NCBI RefSeq assembly: GCF_000307775.2
Contig: NZ_KK020676.1
Coordinates: forward strand, 1,400,576 to 1,464,575
DNA from: Stutzerimonas stutzeri KOS6
GTDB lineage: Bacteria > Pseudomonadota > Gammaproteobacteria > Pseudomonadales > Pseudomonadaceae
Direction of reading: 5' to 3'
DNA: 64,000 nt
Position 1 is the stretch's first letter. Every line of letters begins with the position of its first letter. Shown here one piece after another: positions 62,939 to 64,000 of this stretch. The position numbers were made by a program, and so were the translations under genes. The notes beneath the pieces were generated by a model. The model was not told the origin of the DNA. It searched no databases and saw only the letters and a program-made list of their open reading frames with translations.

Positions 62939-64000
62939 ATGATCGAACAGACCCTCAGGCAGACATTCGGCTACGACGGCTTCCGCCCCGGCCAGGAACA
63001 GGCCATCCGCGCCGTGGTGGCGGGACGCTCGGCCGCCGCGATCTTCCCCACCGGCTCTGGCAAGTCGCTGTGCTATCAGCTGCCGGCACTGCTGCTGCCG
63101 TACCTGACCCTGGTGGTCTCGCCGTTGCTGGCGCTGATGCAGGACCAGCTGGCTTTTCTGCACAGGCACGGCATCGCTGCCGGAAGCATCGATTCGGCGC
63201 AAAGCCGCGAGCAGGCCAGCGAAACCATGGCGCGGGCCAAGTCCGGGGAGCTGAAGATCCTGATGATTTCCGTGGAGCGGCTGAAGAACGAGCGCTTTCG
63301 CCACTTCATCGGCCAGGTACCGATCTCGTTGCTGGTGGTGGACGAGGCGCACTGCATCTCCGAGTGGGGGCACAACTTCCGTCCCGACTACCTCAAGCTG
63401 CCCGACTACCAGCGCCAGTTCGGCATTCCCCAGGTGCTGCTGCTGACCGCCACGGCGACGCCGCCGGTGATCGCCGACATGCAGGCCAAATTCTCGATTG
63501 CCGCAGACGACGTGGTGACCACCGGCTTCTACCGGCCCAATCTCAATCTGCTGGTGGAGCCGGTCAGTGGCTTCGCCAAGCAGCGTCGGCTGGTGGAATG
63601 GCTGGGCGACAAGGGCGGCCAGCCGACCATCGTCTACGTCACCCAGCAGAAGACCGCCGAGCAGGTCGCCGAGCACCTGGCGCAGCGCGGCTTTCCGGCC
63701 AGCGCCTATCACGCTGGCATGGCCCACGAACTGCGTGAAGCGATCCAGCGGCGCTTCATGCGCGGCGAGCTGAACTGCATCGTTGCCACCATCGCCTTCG
63801 GTATGGGCATCGACAAGGCGGACATTCGCAACGTGGTGCACTACGACCTGCCCAAGTCGGTAGAGAACTACAGCCAGGAGATCGGCCGCGCCGGGCGCGA
63901 TGGCCAGCCTTCCGACTGCCTGGTGCTGGCCAATCGCGACAGCCTCAGCGTGCTGCAGAACTTCGTCTACGGCGATACGCCGGAACGCGAGGGCATCCGC
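62939..64000 (+). CDS. recQ: RecQ family DNA helicase, 5' part (runs off window)
   Basis: The frame opens at ATG 62939, with GGAG upstream, and is open to the window end (354 codons). Helicase motifs: GYDGFRPGQEQAIRAVVAG (motif 0), FPTGSGKSLCYQLPALL (Walker A), VVSPLLALMQDQ, LLVVDEAHCISEWGHNFRPDY (DEAH), LLTATATP, TIVYVTQQKTAEQVAE, GMGIDKADIRNVVHYDLPKSVENYSQEIGRAGRDG (motif VI). It unwinds 3'-5' in recombination and repair. The RQC and HRDC domains would lie beyond the window, so a shorter RecQ-like protein cannot be excluded. Confidence 0.93.
   Translation, partial: MIEQTLRQTFGYDGFRPGQEQAIRAVVAGRSAAAIFPTGSGKSLCYQLPALLLPYLTLVVSPLLALMQDQLAFLHRHGIAAGSIDSAQSREQASETMARAKSGELKILMISVERLKNERFRHFIGQVPISLLVVDEAHCISEWGHNFRPDYLKLPDYQRQFGIPQVLLLTATATPPVIADMQAKFSIAADDVVTTGFYRPNLNLLVEPVSGFAKQRRLVEWLGDKGGQPTIVYVTQQKTAEQVAEHLAQRGFPASAYHAGMAHELREAIQRRFMRGELNCIVATIAFGMGIDKADIRNVVHYDLPKSVENYSQEIGRAGRDGQPSDCLVLANRDSLSVLQNFVYGDTPEREGIR

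Overview
The window looks like a chromosomal segment of a high-GC gammaproteobacterium of the Pseudomonas/Stutzerimonas stutzeri group. The evidence is the set and order of housekeeping genes (argE, argA, gshA, tex, ompR-envZ, rimK-rimB, hslR-hslO-pckA), the Pseudomonas-type small families (DUF2388, DUF2790) and the codon use. All gene calls come from reading the sequence and from recalled family features; no database search was run.

Region 1 (1-12.9 kb) is mobile DNA stacked on a tRNA-Thr(TGT) gene. The first 1.2 kb is the right end of one element: the C-terminal part of a phage-type tyrosine integrase, then a membrane-anchored cargo gene. A 47-bp copy of the 3' part of the tRNA follows (1269-1315). 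The same 47 bp form the 3' end of the intact tRNA gene (12819-12894), so an 11.6-kb second element is bracketed by direct repeats. It carries, from right to left: an integrase beside the tRNA, a small HTH gene, an IncQ-type replicon (repA and repC) whose repC 3' end holds 20-bp iterons at a 22-bp period, a roughly 1-kb gene-free region rich in stem-loops, a second tyrosine recombinase of the Integrase_1 type, an orphan TraG_N-like conjugation membrane protein with a run of 33 glycines, several small proteins, and an AT-rich PD-(D/E)XK nuclease gene in the cargo position. I see no relaxase, no RepB primase and no other type IV secretion genes. The element therefore looks like an integrated, possibly excisable and replicating hitchhiker that may act on another element's conjugation apparatus.

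Region 2 (13-38.9 kb) is ordinary chromosome: a methyltransferase, a TRAP transporter (substrate-binding protein divergent from the two permease genes), OsmC, a DUF2388 protein, a very large hybrid sensor kinase, two divergent L,D-transpeptidases, a GspE-type ATPase, a four-gene lipoprotein cluster with LpoB, a CYTH-CHAD triphosphatase, a Pit phosphate transporter with its accessory protein, argE, argA, gshA and a thioesterase.

Region 3 (38.9-54.5 kb) has tex and then a one-directional cellulose operon, bcsE-F-G-R-Q-A-B-C. Most genes overlap by a few bases. There is no bcsZ, and bcsC is broken by a frameshift at a short GC tract. BcsG points to phosphoethanolamine-modified cellulose; BcsE and the PilZ domain of BcsA point to c-di-GMP control. 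dgkA follows, divergent from bcsE.

Region 4 (54.5-64 kb) holds ompR-envZ with a long palindromic repeat between the two genes, rimB-rimK, hslR, hslO, pckA, a nitroreductase, a DUF2790 protein and the 5' part of recQ, which runs off the window. Related palindromic intergenic repeats occur at about 25.3, 55.4 and 62.8 kb.
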